A stretch of DNA of 64,000 nt from Cornus controversa (GCA_026545225.1 CM048852.1:10340501-10404500); one strand, 5' to 3'; shown: positions 1 through 11,015, numbered from the stretch's first letter. The notes: generated from the sequence alone by a model not told the origin. Numbers and translations: made by a program.

Positions 1-127
1 AATTCAAAGACTGAGTAACATAACAATTCAACCTTGCAAGTCCTTGAGGTTCGACACCCTCTATATAGCCCTGTCCTACGAGGACTCGTTCTATTGCGAG
101 TGGTTAAGTATAATTAAAATCACATCA
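1..127 (+). mobile_element. 3' end of an LTR, truncated by the window edge
   Basis: The stretch ends in CACATCA at 127. It is the reverse complement of the start of the LTR-like insertion at 39,490, sharing the blocks around 'ttgaggttcgacaccctcta' and 'actcgttctattg'. The second copy has a target duplication that fixes the terminus, so this is read as the last 127 bp of the same LTR family in the opposite orientation. The rest lies outside the window. Confidence 0.6.
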
Positions 128-1241
128 CATGTATAATTAGATTACAGAATCCTTAAAACTTTCCTTCCCATCGCAAACACCATTTCCTCTGCCACCGATA
201 CCACTATATCACCGACAACACCACCATCTCCTCTTATTATATAAATATATATGTATGTGTATATATGTCTCATATATCTCATAAAACAACAACATCTCTC
301 TCCCTCTCTCTCTCTCTCTCTCATCATTTTCTCATTTCAGTGCCTGCTCTTACCATTCTACTCTCATAAGCTTCTAGTGCCCACTCTTACCATTCTACTC
401 TCATAAGCTTCTGGCTTTGAAAGCCTTTCTTGGTAGATGTGATTTTAATTCTTTTCTACTTTAATTTATGTTTAATTTGTTCAATTTCTGTATGTATTAA
501 CATCAATTCGAAATAGGATTTTGTGATTGATTTATGTAAATATTTAATTTTGTGGAGTATTGAGATCGATTCATGAACTAGAACTTTGGGAATTAATTTG
601 AACATAGATTGCGAGTCTGAAAATGCATCTGATAACGATGCAAGCTTTGGAATTTGTTAAGATTTGTTTCAACTGGAGGATCAAAGGGATGAGAATGAAT
701 ATTTTGAGTTAGAGGAAGTGAATAGTAAGGTTGATGAGATAAGTTTTGACTATGAAGAGACGGTTAGTGGTCGTGCAATCCACAGTTGGCATAACTGATT
801 GGTGGAAAGAGTCGTTGTGGTGTGACAAAAAAAATTCTTGATGCAATTCCCAACCAAGTGCGCCAATTTCCTAGCACGCCTCTCGTCTACCAGAGCACAA
901 CCTCGCTATACTTTGCTTAGCTACCAGATTGTAAAACCTAGACTTTAGAAAGTGAGATATCTTGTGTTCCACCATTGAAGCTTTATGTTCATGGTCTTTC
1001 TCTAAAATTCACTGCTTATATATATATACAAAATGTATTTGTATATACAACCTTGTTATATCTGTATAGCCATAGAGATGGGAAAGCAAGAGAATTTGCA
1101 AGTCGCGGGAACACCATCTCAAGGGTAAAAATGATATTTTGTATTTTGAATATATTATATCGACAATGATGCATGCATTGCATTTGGTTAACTAAAGGAA
1201 GGGGTATAATGGTAAAAGCACGTGAACTGTTAAAAAATAAA
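128..1241. other. Intergenic, no recognised gene
   Basis: The stretch holds a CT tract at about 294-322, a 37-bp tandem duplication at 339-412 and AT-rich sequence. Around 607-800 a short acidic reading frame (rich in D, E, N, S) is broken by a stop; I do not recognise it. No splice-consistent gene was found. Confidence 0.5.
339..412. repeat. 37-bp tandem duplication (2 copies)
   Basis: Copies 339-375 and 376-412 both carry 'ctcttaccattctactctca' and 'taagcttct'; they differ at a few bases near the start. The block lies just after a CT microsatellite. Confidence 0.85.
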
Positions 1242-1246
1242 TGTGT

Positions 1247-1437
1247 TGTAGACATTAAAAAATTACATGATGGACTCAAAATATAATTTGGGCTTGTCTT
1301 TAATTTAGCCCACTTTGAAATGTGGCCCAATGAGTCATAATTTAGAGATCAAACCCACTACAAATAAATGAGTTATGGGTTGGTCTACATTGTCTAAGGA
1401 AGTCCAAGCCCACTTGAAAATTGGTCTAATGGATAAT

Positions 1438-1487
<50 letters not shown>

Positions 1488-1963
1488 TATCAAAAAAGAT
1501 AATTATTATTAAATATATATTGGATAATTATCACAATTATCGTAAAAGATAATTATACGATAATTATCAGAAGAAAAGAAAGTTACAAATTGATCCCTCT
1601 GGTAAGTCTATAAATAAAGATCCAGTGGTGGGGGAAAGAATTACCAGAAGACTCTCAGAAAAAGCTGAAACTCTGCAGAAGTCTTCACTCAAAATCCAAA
1701 ACTCCAAAGCATCTAAAACCTGAAGGAGAAAAATAACAAGTACATCATCCACATGCCGTTCTTCACCAAAGTTTTAATCCAATTCAAGATCAAGCTCTTA
1801 CAGCCCTTGAAGCCGAATCACCAAGGAGATTGAATCAGAGGAATTTATCTTTCTTTTATAAAGATCTACAGAGAATTGTACCCATTTTTCTTAAATTAAT
1901 AAAATTGTTTATTTGTCCCAAATTTTCGTTCCTAGATTTTCGGACACGAAAATTGTGTGTACA
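1247..1963 (+). repeat. 5' LTR of the gag-only element (717 bp)
   Basis: The LTR starts TGTAGACATT and ends GTGTGTACA. It aligns with 5,836-6,178 over both ends. A TATA-like motif (TATAAATAAA) lies near 1,609 and an AATAAA-type signal near 1,897. A (TA)n(TG)n microsatellite sits at about 1,439-1,485. The middle, about 1,363-1,738, has no counterpart in the 3' LTR. No match to the usual initiator-tRNA primer site follows the LTR; the next bases are 'aatttctagcacgcctggtg'. Confidence 0.85.
1439..1485. repeat. (TA)n(TG)n microsatellite
   Basis: Compound dinucleotide tract inside the 5' LTR. It lies in the part missing from the 3' LTR. Confidence 0.9.
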
Positions 1964-2036
1964 AATTTCTAGCACGCCTGGTGGGACCATCTCTGTCTCC
2001 TACATCATACACCCAAAACTCTGTTCATCAGAATCT

Positions 2037-3632
2037 ATGGCTCATTCCAAGGTTCAGACGACAAACAAGAAAAACTCAAAAGAAACTGCTACTACAATGG
2101 CTAACACCAAAGTTGCCACAAGCAGTGACAAGAACATTAGGAACCCGTCAAGTGTCAGCAGCACCTCAGCAGGTCCTATGACGCGTAGTAAGACCAAAGC
2201 AATTACTTTGTTCAAGAATCAGCAAGATTTGGTGAAAACCAATCCTGCTAAACTAATGGATGTGAAAACTAAACATGTTAACACCAATGATCCTTAGGGG
2301 GCAAAGAACTTTGACGTTGTTCCAGAAAAGTCAGCGCCACCACATTCACCCCATTCCATCTCTGACGCCAACTCTAGTGTTAGTTCGCTCTCAGAGTCGT
2401 TACTTGAGATTTCAGAACAATCGGTCCCTCCAAAGAATGTTGGCCTTCAAGGTCTTTCCTATTCGAATGTTGTTGCAGCTATTATGGTTGAAACAACCTC
2501 AGTGAAAGACCAACTGGCAGTCATGGCCCGCGCAATAGAAAACCTTACAAGAACTGTTAAATAGAAGGACTTGCAGATCGCTGCGCTAATGAGTAAGCTT
2601 GAAATCCAAAATCCTGACAAGTCAACACATCTACCTGCGAATACTTCAAATTCATCTCTTCAAGGTGCCCAATCAAAAGATCGTCGTCACACATTTGCAT
2701 CAGGAAGCATGGCTGACGAAACTAATCTTGCTTTGCCAGTCACTTTGCTATCTATCCAACAGTTGTAGGATATAATAACAAACACAATCCAAGCACAGTA
2801 TGGTGGCGCCCCTCAAAGCACTCTCATATACTCAAAGCCCTACACAAGGAGAATTGATAGTATGAGGATGCCTTCAGGGTACCAACCTCCAAAACTCCAA
2901 CAGTTTGATGGAAAGGGCAGCCCAAAACAATAAATTGCTCATTTTGTTGAGGCCTACAACAATATTGGGACTGAGGGGGATTCACTGGTTAAACAGTTTG
3001 TTCGTTCCCTTAAGGAAAATGCCTTTGAGTGGTATATTGATTTAAAGTTCGATTCAATTGATAGTTGGGAACAAAAGGAACGAGAATCTCTAAACAGGTT
3101 CACTTTAAGTCTTGATTGCAAAGATTGCCTTTCTGAAGTTTCATCACTCGAAATGCGTATGCAAGGCATGCACTGGGAGCTTCTCTACATTCTACAAGGA
3201 ATCAGGCCTCGTACATTTGAAGAGCTAGTTACTCGTGCCCATGATATGGAGCTCATCATAACGAGTCATGATGCAAAGGCTCTTGCCTTTTTCAACATGT
3301 CTGATAAATGTTTTAAAGAAGAGGGGATTGAGTCCAAAGAAGAAGACGAAATACTTCCTAACTCGGACGATGAAATAGGTACATCTTATGTTACAAGCGT
3401 CGTCTCTAAAGACTTATATCAAGAAATACATCATGTTGTTTCAGTAACTTCATTTAAAAGTTCTTAGTTACATAAGACATTGAGCCAAGAAAACATTGGT
3501 AGAAGACTGGATAGACAGGGGGCAAGCCCTCCATATAAAGCTCATTCAAGTTCTCCTCGAACAATTTCAAATAGAAATGATCGAAAAATTGTGTTCACAT
3601 GGAGGCCAAAAAAAAGTTCAAGATGGGAATAG
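2037..3632 (+). pseudogene. Ty3/Gypsy-type Gag, decayed by in-frame stops only
   Basis: From the ATG at 2,037 (MAHSKVQTT) one frame runs to about 3,630 without a frameshift. It is broken by stops at 2,295 (TAG), 2,562 (TAG), 2,766 (TAG), 2,931 (TAA), 3,465 (TAG) and near 3,630. The N-terminal part has a Lys/Ser/Thr-rich segment with MTRSKTKA. The capsid-like core follows, with FDGKGSPKQ, then HFVEAYNN, FEWYIDL, DSWEQ and the LQGIRPRTFEEL stretch typical of plant Gypsy Gag (retrotransposon gag family, PF03732). No CCHC zinc knuckle was seen. Gag would assemble the particle that packages element RNA. The first four stops are each one C-to-T change from CAG or CAA. The frame beyond 3,467 is less certain. 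Confidence 0.8.
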
Positions 3633-3984
3633 TCTTGCAAGAATCTCGCAAGAATCATTGTCCAGAAACACACGAGTGATGTCTCAAGAGTCACTTTCTC
3701 GAACTGTCTCTAACAATCAGTGAAACGAATGTCTCAAAGAAGAAAGTGAGGAACAAGAACAAAATCGTCTACAATCCCAGATGGAACGAGAGGCTCAAAA
3801 AATCAAAAGACTAGAGGAAGGAAAAGTGTGGGGACCAAAGCCCAAAGATACTGTCTGGATAATGAAGAAACAAAATAAGAAGAAAATCTCCAAATTGACG
3901 TCGAGCTGATTCACACCTTTTAACACAAGCTTGGACTGTCTCCTAAGTGTTGCAAAGTTGAAGACTAATTAAAGCTAAACTGCT

Positions 3985-4290
3985 CCCCGATACGAGCCTA
4001 AATTGTCGATGACACTCCTTGACACGAGTATAAACTGTCTACCAAAAAAAAAGATGACACTCCTTGACACGAGTATAAACTGTCTACAAAAAAAAAAAGA
4101 TGACAATCTTTGACACGAGTATAAAATATCTACAAAAAAAAAAAATGACATTCCTTGACACGAGTATAAACTGTCTACTAAAAAAAAGGAAAAAAAATAA
4201 ACACTCCTTGATACGAGTATAAACTATCTATATGAAAAAAAAATCACTCATTAATATGAGTTTAAACTATCTTTACAAAAACAAAAACAA
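3985..4290 (+). repeat. Tandem array 1, about 44-53 bp units
   Basis: About seven units share 'gacacgagtataaactgtct' followed by an A-tract; unit starts near 3,989, 4,021, 4,065, 4,112, 4,157 and 4,210. Later units diverge (tatgagtttaaac). The array lies between the gag frame and array 2. A-tract length changes explain the uneven spacing. Confidence 0.85.
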
Positions 4291-4424
4291 AAAATTGAAC
4301 TACGTGATGACTTGATCCCTATTCAGGGTACATAAGCATCTTGGAGGATTGTTCCAAGTACAGTCAACTAAAAAATAATAATAAAAAAATAAAATAAAAT
4401 AAGTAATTTTTGGCATACCGTCAA

Positions 4425-4700
4425 TTCAGATGTTGACGATGTTTGCCACATCGTGATGACCTGGCCTACCGCCGAGATATTGACGATTTCTACTGCACCG
4501 TGGTGACTTGGTCTATTTCTGAAGTTTAACGATGTTTGCCATACAATGGTGACTTGGCCTGCTGCCGAGATATTGATGATGTCTGCCGCACCGGGTGACT
4601 TGGTCTCTCGTCGAGATGTTGACGATGTCTGCCGCACCGTGGTAACTTGGCCTGCCGCTGAAATGTTGACAATGTCTGCCGCATCATGGTGACTTGGTCT
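4425..4700 (+). repeat. Tandem array 2, about 46-48 bp units
   Basis: Six units share the pattern 'ttgacgatgtctgccgcacc', then 'tggtgacttggcctgc' and 'cgccgaga'. Units are diverged but clearly related. This is a different sequence from arrays 1 and 3. Confidence 0.85.
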
Positions 4701-5193
4701 GAAGGGACGATAAAGTGACCCCGAAAGGCACTACGGGACCCCGAATGGACAATAAAGTGACCCCGAAGAGATAATAAAGTGACACCGAAGTGCACTAAGA
4801 AACCCCAAAGGGATGATAAAGTGATCCCGAGGGGCACTAAGGGATCCCAAAGGAAAAATAAAGTGACACCGAAGTGCACTAAGGGACCCCAAAGGGACGA
4901 TAAAGTGACATCGAAGTGCACTAAGGGACCCCGAAGGGACGATAAAGTGACACCGAAGTGCCCTAAGGGACCTCGTAAAGAGAATAAAGTGACCCCGAAG
5001 GGCACTAAGGGACCCCAAAGGGACAATAAAGTGACACCGAAGTGCACTAAAGGACCCTGAAGGGATGATAAAATGACACAGAAGTGCACTAAGGGACCCT
5101 GAATAGATAATAAAGTGACCCCAAAGGGCACTAAAGGACCCCAAATGGACGATAAAGTGACACTTAAGTGCACTAAAAGACTCCGAAGGGACT
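4701..5193 (+). repeat. Tandem array 3, 42-bp units, open on both strands
   Basis: About a dozen units of the form 'gggacgataaagtgacaccg', 'aagtgcactaagg', 'gaccccgaa' follow array 2 directly. The unit is 42 bp, a multiple of three, and has no stop in one frame of each strand. It therefore gives long repetitive reading frames: minus strand, units like WGPLVHFGVTLSSL; plus strand, units like DDKVTPKCTKGPQR. I read these as by-products of the repeat period, not as proteins. Confidence 0.88.
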
Positions 5194-5835
5194 AATGAAT
5201 GGCGTCTGGAACTCTATATTCTGAGAATGGCGATCTGACCTACAAGAATTGACCAAAAAAAATTTTTGAAACTTGCCAAGAAAAGTGTTGAGTGATTTAC
5301 GTAAAGTTGTCTTCTTCAATGAGTTCAATGGATCTGTACGTTGTTTGAGAGGTAATACAAAACTTGAGCAGAGCTCACAAGTAGAAACCGATTTGAAAAA
5401 AAAAAGTTGGTTAATAGCGGTCATGGAAGACAAAGTTGCTACTAAAAAAAATGTTCCTTTCAAAGTTTAGCCACATATATATTTTGCTTCAAGAGTTTAC
5501 AATATATAAGAGTGGTGCAGAAGAGATGATTTGATGTTATAATAAAGCTCCTTGAGGTTTCAAGTTCAAAATCAGCAGCCAAGGAAAAGGAAAAAAATCC
5601 TATTTGCAATAGGATCCTCAAGTCTTCAATTCCGTTTGGACAAAAGAAAAAATTCTATTTGGAATAGGGTCTTCAAGTCTTCAATTCAACTTGACAAAGA
5701 AGATATCTTCTTTGCAATTGAATTTTTGAAAAAAAGAAGAAGAAAAAAAAAACTTTGTGAAAATTAAATACTTCAAGTCCCGCTTTAGATACTTGGCAAC
5801 CTCAATATAGCGCGAGACTTGAAGTGGAAAAAATT
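5194..5835 (+). other. Internal 3' region of the gag-only element
   Basis: Between array 3 and the 3' LTR. At about 5,560-5,720 the motif 'caagtcttcaattc' with a preceding 'gcaataggatcct' or 'ggaatagggtctt' occurs twice, an imperfect duplication. The purine-rich 'gaagtggaaaaaa' at 5,821-5,833 just before the LTR is the likely polypurine tract for plus-strand priming. No coding sequence is recognised. Confidence 0.55.
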
Positions 5836-6178
5836 TATAGACATTAAAAAATTACATGATGGACTTAAAATATAATTTGGGCTTGTCTTCAATTTAGCCC
5901 ACTTTGAAATGTGGCCCAATGAGTCAGATAATTTAGAGACCAGACCTACTACAAGCACATCATCCACGTGCCGATCTTCACCAAAGTTTCAATCCAATTT
6001 AAGATCAAGCTCTTGCAGCCCTTGAAGCCGGATCACCAAGGAGATCGAATCAGAGAAATTTATCTTTCTTTTGTAAAGATCTACAGAGAATTGTACCCAT
6101 TTTTCTTAAATTAATAAAATTGTTTAGTTGTTACAGATTTTCGTTCCTAGATTTTCGAACACGAAAATTGTGTGTACA
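5836..6178 (+). repeat. 3' LTR of the gag-only element, internally deleted (343 bp)
   Basis: The LTR begins TATAGACATT and ends TGTGTACA. It matches 1,247-1,362 and then 1,739-1,963 of the 5' LTR. About 375 bp are missing between the shared 'ctacaa' and 'acatcatcc', leaving a 4-bp microhomology (ACAA) at the junction. The deletion removes the TATA-like motif seen in the 5' LTR. Confidence 0.85.
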
Positions 6179-6183
6179 TGTGT

Positions 6184-6529
6184 TAACTCTGACAGGGATG
6201 TCAAAGCTATTTTCGACACAAACATTCTCTGTGAGCAATAAATGGAAACCTAGGGGGTGTTAGAGCATTTTGGCCTTATTAAATTTAAAGATGTACACCC
6301 AAAAGATGTCCATTCACCTTCCAATTTTTCTAGACATCCATGAACGGAATCAGGAGGTACAACTGTATTCAATTTTTGAGGTCACTGCAAACAAGTTCTA
6401 TCTTAATGTAGTTTTATTAGAGGCTTCAGTCCTCTAATTCGAAAGTAAGAAAAATAAACCTTCAAGCAGTCAAAAAATAAAATCACTTTTAATTCAGTGC
6501 TTCCTAATAAATAGCATTATACAATCCTG
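6184..6529. other. Intergenic, nothing recognised
   Basis: Unique-looking AT-rich sequence between the gag-only element and the exon-like segment on the minus strand. It may hold 3' untranslated sequence of that exon. Confidence 0.4.
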
Positions 6530-6632
6530 TTATAAGGTTGTACCTCCACCATATGACATGAGAGATGCAGCCTCAGTAGTTGCAATTGGAATAACCCTAG
6601 TTGAATTTCCCGATTTTGATAAATGGAGAAGC
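6530..6632 (-). pseudogene. Exon-like fragment of an unrecognised gene (terminal exon?)
   Basis: On the minus strand a good 3' splice site (tttattttgcag) at 6,633 precedes an open segment ending in TAA at 6,530. The peptide contains STRVIPIATTEAASLMS and ends GGGTTL. I do not recognise the family. It may belong with the exon at 7,111-7,301, but that segment ends in its own stop, so the two do not join simply. It could be a real last exon or a captured or decayed fragment. Confidence 0.35.
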
Positions 6633-7110
6633 CTGCAAAATAAATGCCAAAAACTATAATTATTAATCACTAGATAAAACAATCGAAGACATAATTGTGC
6701 AAGCTAACTTTGTTTCTCTTGAATTATTGTTGACTAGGGTTCACCCAAAAATGGTATTGCGAAGGACAGAATGCAATTTAATGAACACGACTATTTGATT
6801 CCTATTTATTATCTATCTTATAAACTGTCGCTTTCATGCTTTTTGAAAGGAAAATTACACTTGAAGATTGATAACCAACCTAGTTTACTCAAGGATCCAA
6901 TGTTTTTTGGAGTCCTAGCACTTGGATGTGCAATGCGCACAAACTAACAGATTCCTTAGATGCTCATTAATGGACAAGACTTACTAGCCACTGAATGTAT
7001 ATGAGGCAACCTCTTTAGAGGGAATAGGCTCAATGAGCAAGATTGGCCTATTCTAGCAAGATATATAATTAAGCACCTGAAAAGAGAATAAAAAAATTAT
7101 ATTAAAACCC

Positions 7111-7301
7111 TTATGGTGCAAGATATTCACAGAAAGATGACATTGCAGTGACAACATCTGTGTAGTTTTCGGATGATGCCGGGGCTGTCACTTCAACCAG
7201 CTGTGTGCCCGATGTCACAGGCACAACTTCATCAGTTGCATGGAGTTTTAGCATCTTATTAACTGAGGAGATAGTGACTGTTATCTGAGTACCTCTATGG
7301 C
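7111..7301 (-). pseudogene. Exon-like fragment of an unrecognised gene
   Basis: Minus strand: acceptor 'aacacttttag' at 7,302, then an open segment to TAA at 7,111. The peptide includes GTQITVTISSVNKMLKLHA and ends SSFCEYLAP. Composition and splice signal look like real plant coding sequence. Sequence upstream of the acceptor (to the right) runs into an LTR-like block, so any 5' exons are displaced or lost. I cannot name the gene. Confidence 0.4.
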
Positions 7302-7317
7302 CTAAAAGTGTTAATGT

Positions 7318-8859
7318 AAGGGGATGAACAATTTCAACGGCTCAATGTAATACGTTGTGCAATTCATTCAAGTTCACTTTTTATACCATTGTATAAACAT
7401 AATTCAACATGCATAGCCTAGTTACGTGTCATGCTTCCTAGCATTTAAGTCAAAAGTCAAAACCTTCATTCACATGGCATATATATCAAAAATGCTTGAC
7501 AACCACAAAATTTACAAACATGTTTCAATACATAATTTCATCATATCTATAACATATGACACAATGAAACCAGATATAAAATTCACTCAAGTCACATTAT
7601 TACACTTAAGACTCAAAACACTCTCGAAATTGGAATCACACTGATACATACAATCCAGATACGTGTCGAAGCCCCATACCCCATATTGTAGTTATTTCTG
7701 GACTACTAACCCACCGATAACCAACCTTCTTGCGTAAGTTTGAGATCTTTCAATCCCTGAGGGTATGTTCCCCGTCTACTTTGTCATGAGCCACTTTCGA
7801 GATAACACCCCACACACACAAAAGCATGTCACATTTTGCATATACATTCATAAGTCTTGATGTATTGCATCCATTTTATGTCATATGTTCATTCTAGCAT
7901 GTCATACAAGAATTTATATTGACACATGCTTACATTCACCCCCCCCCCCCAAAAAAAAAAAAAAAACTACGTTTTCGAGAAATCACCCAAAATCTCACAT
8001 ATGCAATATACTTCATATAAGGCATATGCTAGCAATTCATGCATTCTATATCACATGCCAATCATTTTCAAACCAAAGAAACACACCTAAATCAATTTAA
8101 ACCAATAATTTCATTCTAAAGTCCCATATAATCATATATAACATGAAAAATATCTATTTTATGCTTATAACATGAAAAATATCTATTTTATGCTTATAAC
8201 ATGAAATTTAACTTGAAATGAAAGACACAACACACAACCCCTACCTCAAGAGATATATTATCTAGCTATCCCTCAAAATCACCAATGCCAAAGTTTTTCA
8301 AACTTAACTTTGTTCGGTTCCAAGCGACGTCCTTGCCACGTAGAACAAACTTTTCTTCACCGGCATCTTCTGAATCAAGCCCTAAGGCCTTCAAAATCTA
8401 GAGAGAAGAAGAAGAACATAAAGAGGAGAGAAGGGAGAGCTTGGCCGACTGTTTAGAGAGAGAAATAGTGACTGAAATATCTGTGGTTGATATTTATAAG
8501 CCCTAGAACGTAAAATCACCAAAACATCCCTAATCACTTAACGTACTTTTCTGACCTCCGTTTTCGAATCCGAAAGAGAATATGACCTCGAAATCAACTC
8601 TATATCTCTTCTAATATTCTAATTGATCTATAACCAAAAGTAAAAATTTTCAAAAAAATATCCAGATTCCCGGGCCTACCCGACCCCAGTCCCGGGTCTC
8701 GACGAACCAAAATTTTAAAATAAGCTGAATGATTCACAAAACTCTTTGGACCTCTAAACTAGTCCCCACATATGTAATTTACATTTAAAACATATGCAAA
8801 TCAATTTATAATCCTATTTCAGAAAATAAATAAATAAAAGAAAATTTTGGATCTCTACA
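7318..8859 (-). mobile_element. LTR remnant, Gypsy-like, minus orientation
   Basis: The right edge at 8,859 reads TGTAGAGATCC on the minus strand, like the TGTAGAGCCTCG start of the LTR at 47,893-49,538. Both share the order: stretches rich in 'catatac' and 'catgc', then 'cccctacctcaa', then a leader-like GA-rich segment. There is a C-tract then A-tract at about 7,938-7,967 and a short tandem repeat 'aacatgaaaaatatctattt' at about 8,141-8,190. The left boundary is not resolved and no target duplication was found. Confidence 0.5.
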
Positions 8860-9370
8860 AAATTGAACTTTGAACCGATCCAATTGAAGAGAATGATGAG
8901 GAGAACAATATTTTCTTTTGGAACAATCTTCAAATCTCACTATAAACCATCTTAATTCTAGAGGGAAGTTGGGATGAAGTTGTAGTGAGAGAGAGATGAG
9001 AGAAAATCTGATTTTTATGATGAAATAAATGATATAATTCTATTTATATTTTTCATCTTTTTAACTAAGTCCCTCACTCTCTTTTAATTTTCTCCTTGTT
9101 ACTATTAACTCTTTACTAATCATATACTAATATTTTCTCTTCCCAACGTATCTTTTAAGCCCCTCAATTATTCACATACGCCTTTCTAAAAGTTCCTAAG
9201 ACTCATTAGAGACTTCCAGGTCATTCGACTCCTCCCAGGTCCCGCACATAAACTCAATTTTTTTAAAAAAGTCCCATCGCACACAAATAAACATATTTAA
9301 ACCAATTTCTCATGTTTTATCACAATTAAAGCATAATTAATTGCAATTAAAAATTAGAACAAATTCCAAA
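8860..9370 (-). mobile_element. Second related LTR fragment
   Basis: Features of the same LTR type reappear: a GA-rich leader-like stretch near 8,970-9,010, then 'cccgcacataaact' and an A-rich run ending near 9,370. They resemble 49,200-49,520. Boundaries are uncertain and no coding sequence is present. Confidence 0.35.
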
Positions 9371-9673
9371 GCTTTGCATATATTCTTACAGTATTAGTGA
9401 AAAAGATCCTTCTTGATTTGGGAGTTGTACCATTGATTGGTTTCACTATTTTGGTGGAGCGGTTGATCAGTGGGAGGATCTGAGAACTCATAACCGTGGG
9501 AAATACATAAAGAGAAAATGTTTTCTTGGGAAGAAGGTTGTGCGTTATTATGGCATGACAGTGGCTAATATAGCATCAATAAATAACCTTACAAGTCATT
9601 GCACATTTTTATGCAAAGGAGGGGCATAGGTGGTTGAAGTCAGATCAGTTGGTTATGAGGGCAAGTGGGAGAT
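9371..9673. other. Unassigned, weak coding-like sequence
   Basis: A short segment with a splice-acceptor-like 'ttcttacag' near 9,385 and an interrupted plus-strand reading frame. No family is recognised. Confidence 0.3.
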
Positions 9674-10700
9674 TGTTGGGATTGTATGCCCTACATAGCA
9701 CTAGTTGTGCTGTAATAGATATTGGTTATTAAATGAATCTGTGATTTTAGATGTTGTATGAACACATGGTGAACATTGTGTATTGTTCGGTTCATTAGAT
9801 GAATTGAGGTGTCCATTGATTATGTGATTGACTTGGTGCATGCATGATATAGTTATCAAAGATGGGAACACAATTCATAGATATTGCATTATCATAAATA
9901 GTTCAAATTCGGTGATAGTGGGTGGACTCTCTATCGAAGTAAGAATTGAACTGGATTGACGATAATTTAAGAGATTGCTAAGTCCATCATAATAGTATTC
10001 TCCTTGTCAGTGTTATGACGATTTCACTCTTAAGCATGAGAGGTCTATGAACCCTAGCCTTGGTTGGTGATTACTTTGATTTATTTTGGTGGGCTCTAAG
10101 GCCTAATATGTAGGTATTTTGGATAATTACTGATTATTGACTTTGGAACATATTCTCAAGAGTTGTATCTATGCTAGCTAATTTATTTTTGATTTGATTA
10201 ATTTAGTCACGGTTAAACTCAATCGTTTGGTGGGCCTTTGATTTAATTATCAAAGTGATTTTGTGATTAAATAAGTATAATCAAGTGAACAAAATAAATA
10301 ATCAATTGTAGAATTGGATTGATGATATTTATTTATCCAATAACCAATTATGCATAGATGGGTGATTTCGTAAATTAACACGATGGTTTAACCATTCTCA
10401 AATTGGAGTGCAACCACACTTATATAGTGGAGTTAAGTTATGGTTAATAAGATATTTGAATTGAGGTCATGAGATGACCAGGTAATTTAATAGTCCATTA
10501 GAGCCAATGAAAGAATGAGCCCAAATAAGATCCTCACTGCTAGCCCGATAAATGAAAATTAATTTGGTTGAATAAATTTTCTATGCCAAGGGCATATATG
10601 TAATTACTAAAAATAGATAAGTACTTTTTGAGTTTCATCTCCTCTGGGTGTTTTTTTTGATAATTCGATGTAAGTGTTGATTGTTATATCAATATATGTA
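9674..10700 (+). mobile_element. Copia-type LTR (solo or remnant)
   Basis: The block begins TGTTGGGATTGTATGCCCTA, a start common among plant Copia LTRs, and continues about 1 kb with no coding potential. The 3' limit near 10,700 is a guess and I could not find a matching 5-bp target duplication. No partner LTR lies nearby. Confidence 0.45.
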
Positions 10701-10769
10701 ATATTAAAATAACTTTTAAAATATAATTTTTTTCAATAACGTCAGTTTTCTGGACTTCCAACATGGTCC

Positions 10770-11015
10770 TAGGTCGAGCTTTAATTTGGAGGATGGGCTC
10801 AGCTAGGGCATCGGTTTGGGCCTTCTTTTGGGTTTTATTTTTGTGATCTGCTATGGACATTATTATGAGCCCATTAAGCTGGTTGGCCTTGGGGAATACC
10901 CGAGGTATTTTTGTATATACTGTTTTTATTCTATTTTTTATTTGTACTAGATGGGCTCTAAATTCTTCCGTTTAGCCCTTGCCGTTGCTTTTTTTATTAA
11001 AAAAAAATAAATAAA
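10770..11015 (+). mobile_element. Probable LINE (L1-like) 3' end
   Basis: GC-richer sequence with a degraded frame gives way to 'tttttgtatatactgttttt', 'tagcccttgccgttgctttt' and a terminal A-run at about 11,001-11,015. This order resembles the 3' ends of plant L1 elements. The assignment rests on that resemblance only. Confidence 0.35.

Larger units (their letters stand above)
1242..6183 (+). mobile_element. Gag-only LTR retrotransposon (TR-GAG type), complete with TSD
   Basis: Two LTRs (1,247-1,963 and 5,836-6,178) flank an internal region with a decayed gag frame and no protease, reverse transcriptase, RNase H or integrase. The 5-bp sequence TGTGT occurs at 1,242-1,246 and at 6,179-6,183, directly outside the LTRs, as expected of a target-site duplication. 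LTR ends are TGTAGACA and TGTGTACA; the 3' LTR starts TATAGACA, one base changed. The region between gag and the 3' LTR is filled by three different tandem arrays. Non-autonomous elements with gag alone are known in plants (TR-GAG class) and are thought to use pol of related Gypsy elements; that this one did so is inference. Confidence 0.88.

Noticed and set aside
4526-5173. Collagen-like or leucine-rich repetitive protein on the minus strand
   Set aside because: The frame exists only because the 42-bp tandem unit is a multiple of three and lacks stops; the opposite strand is open as well and the array lies in a dead LTR element.
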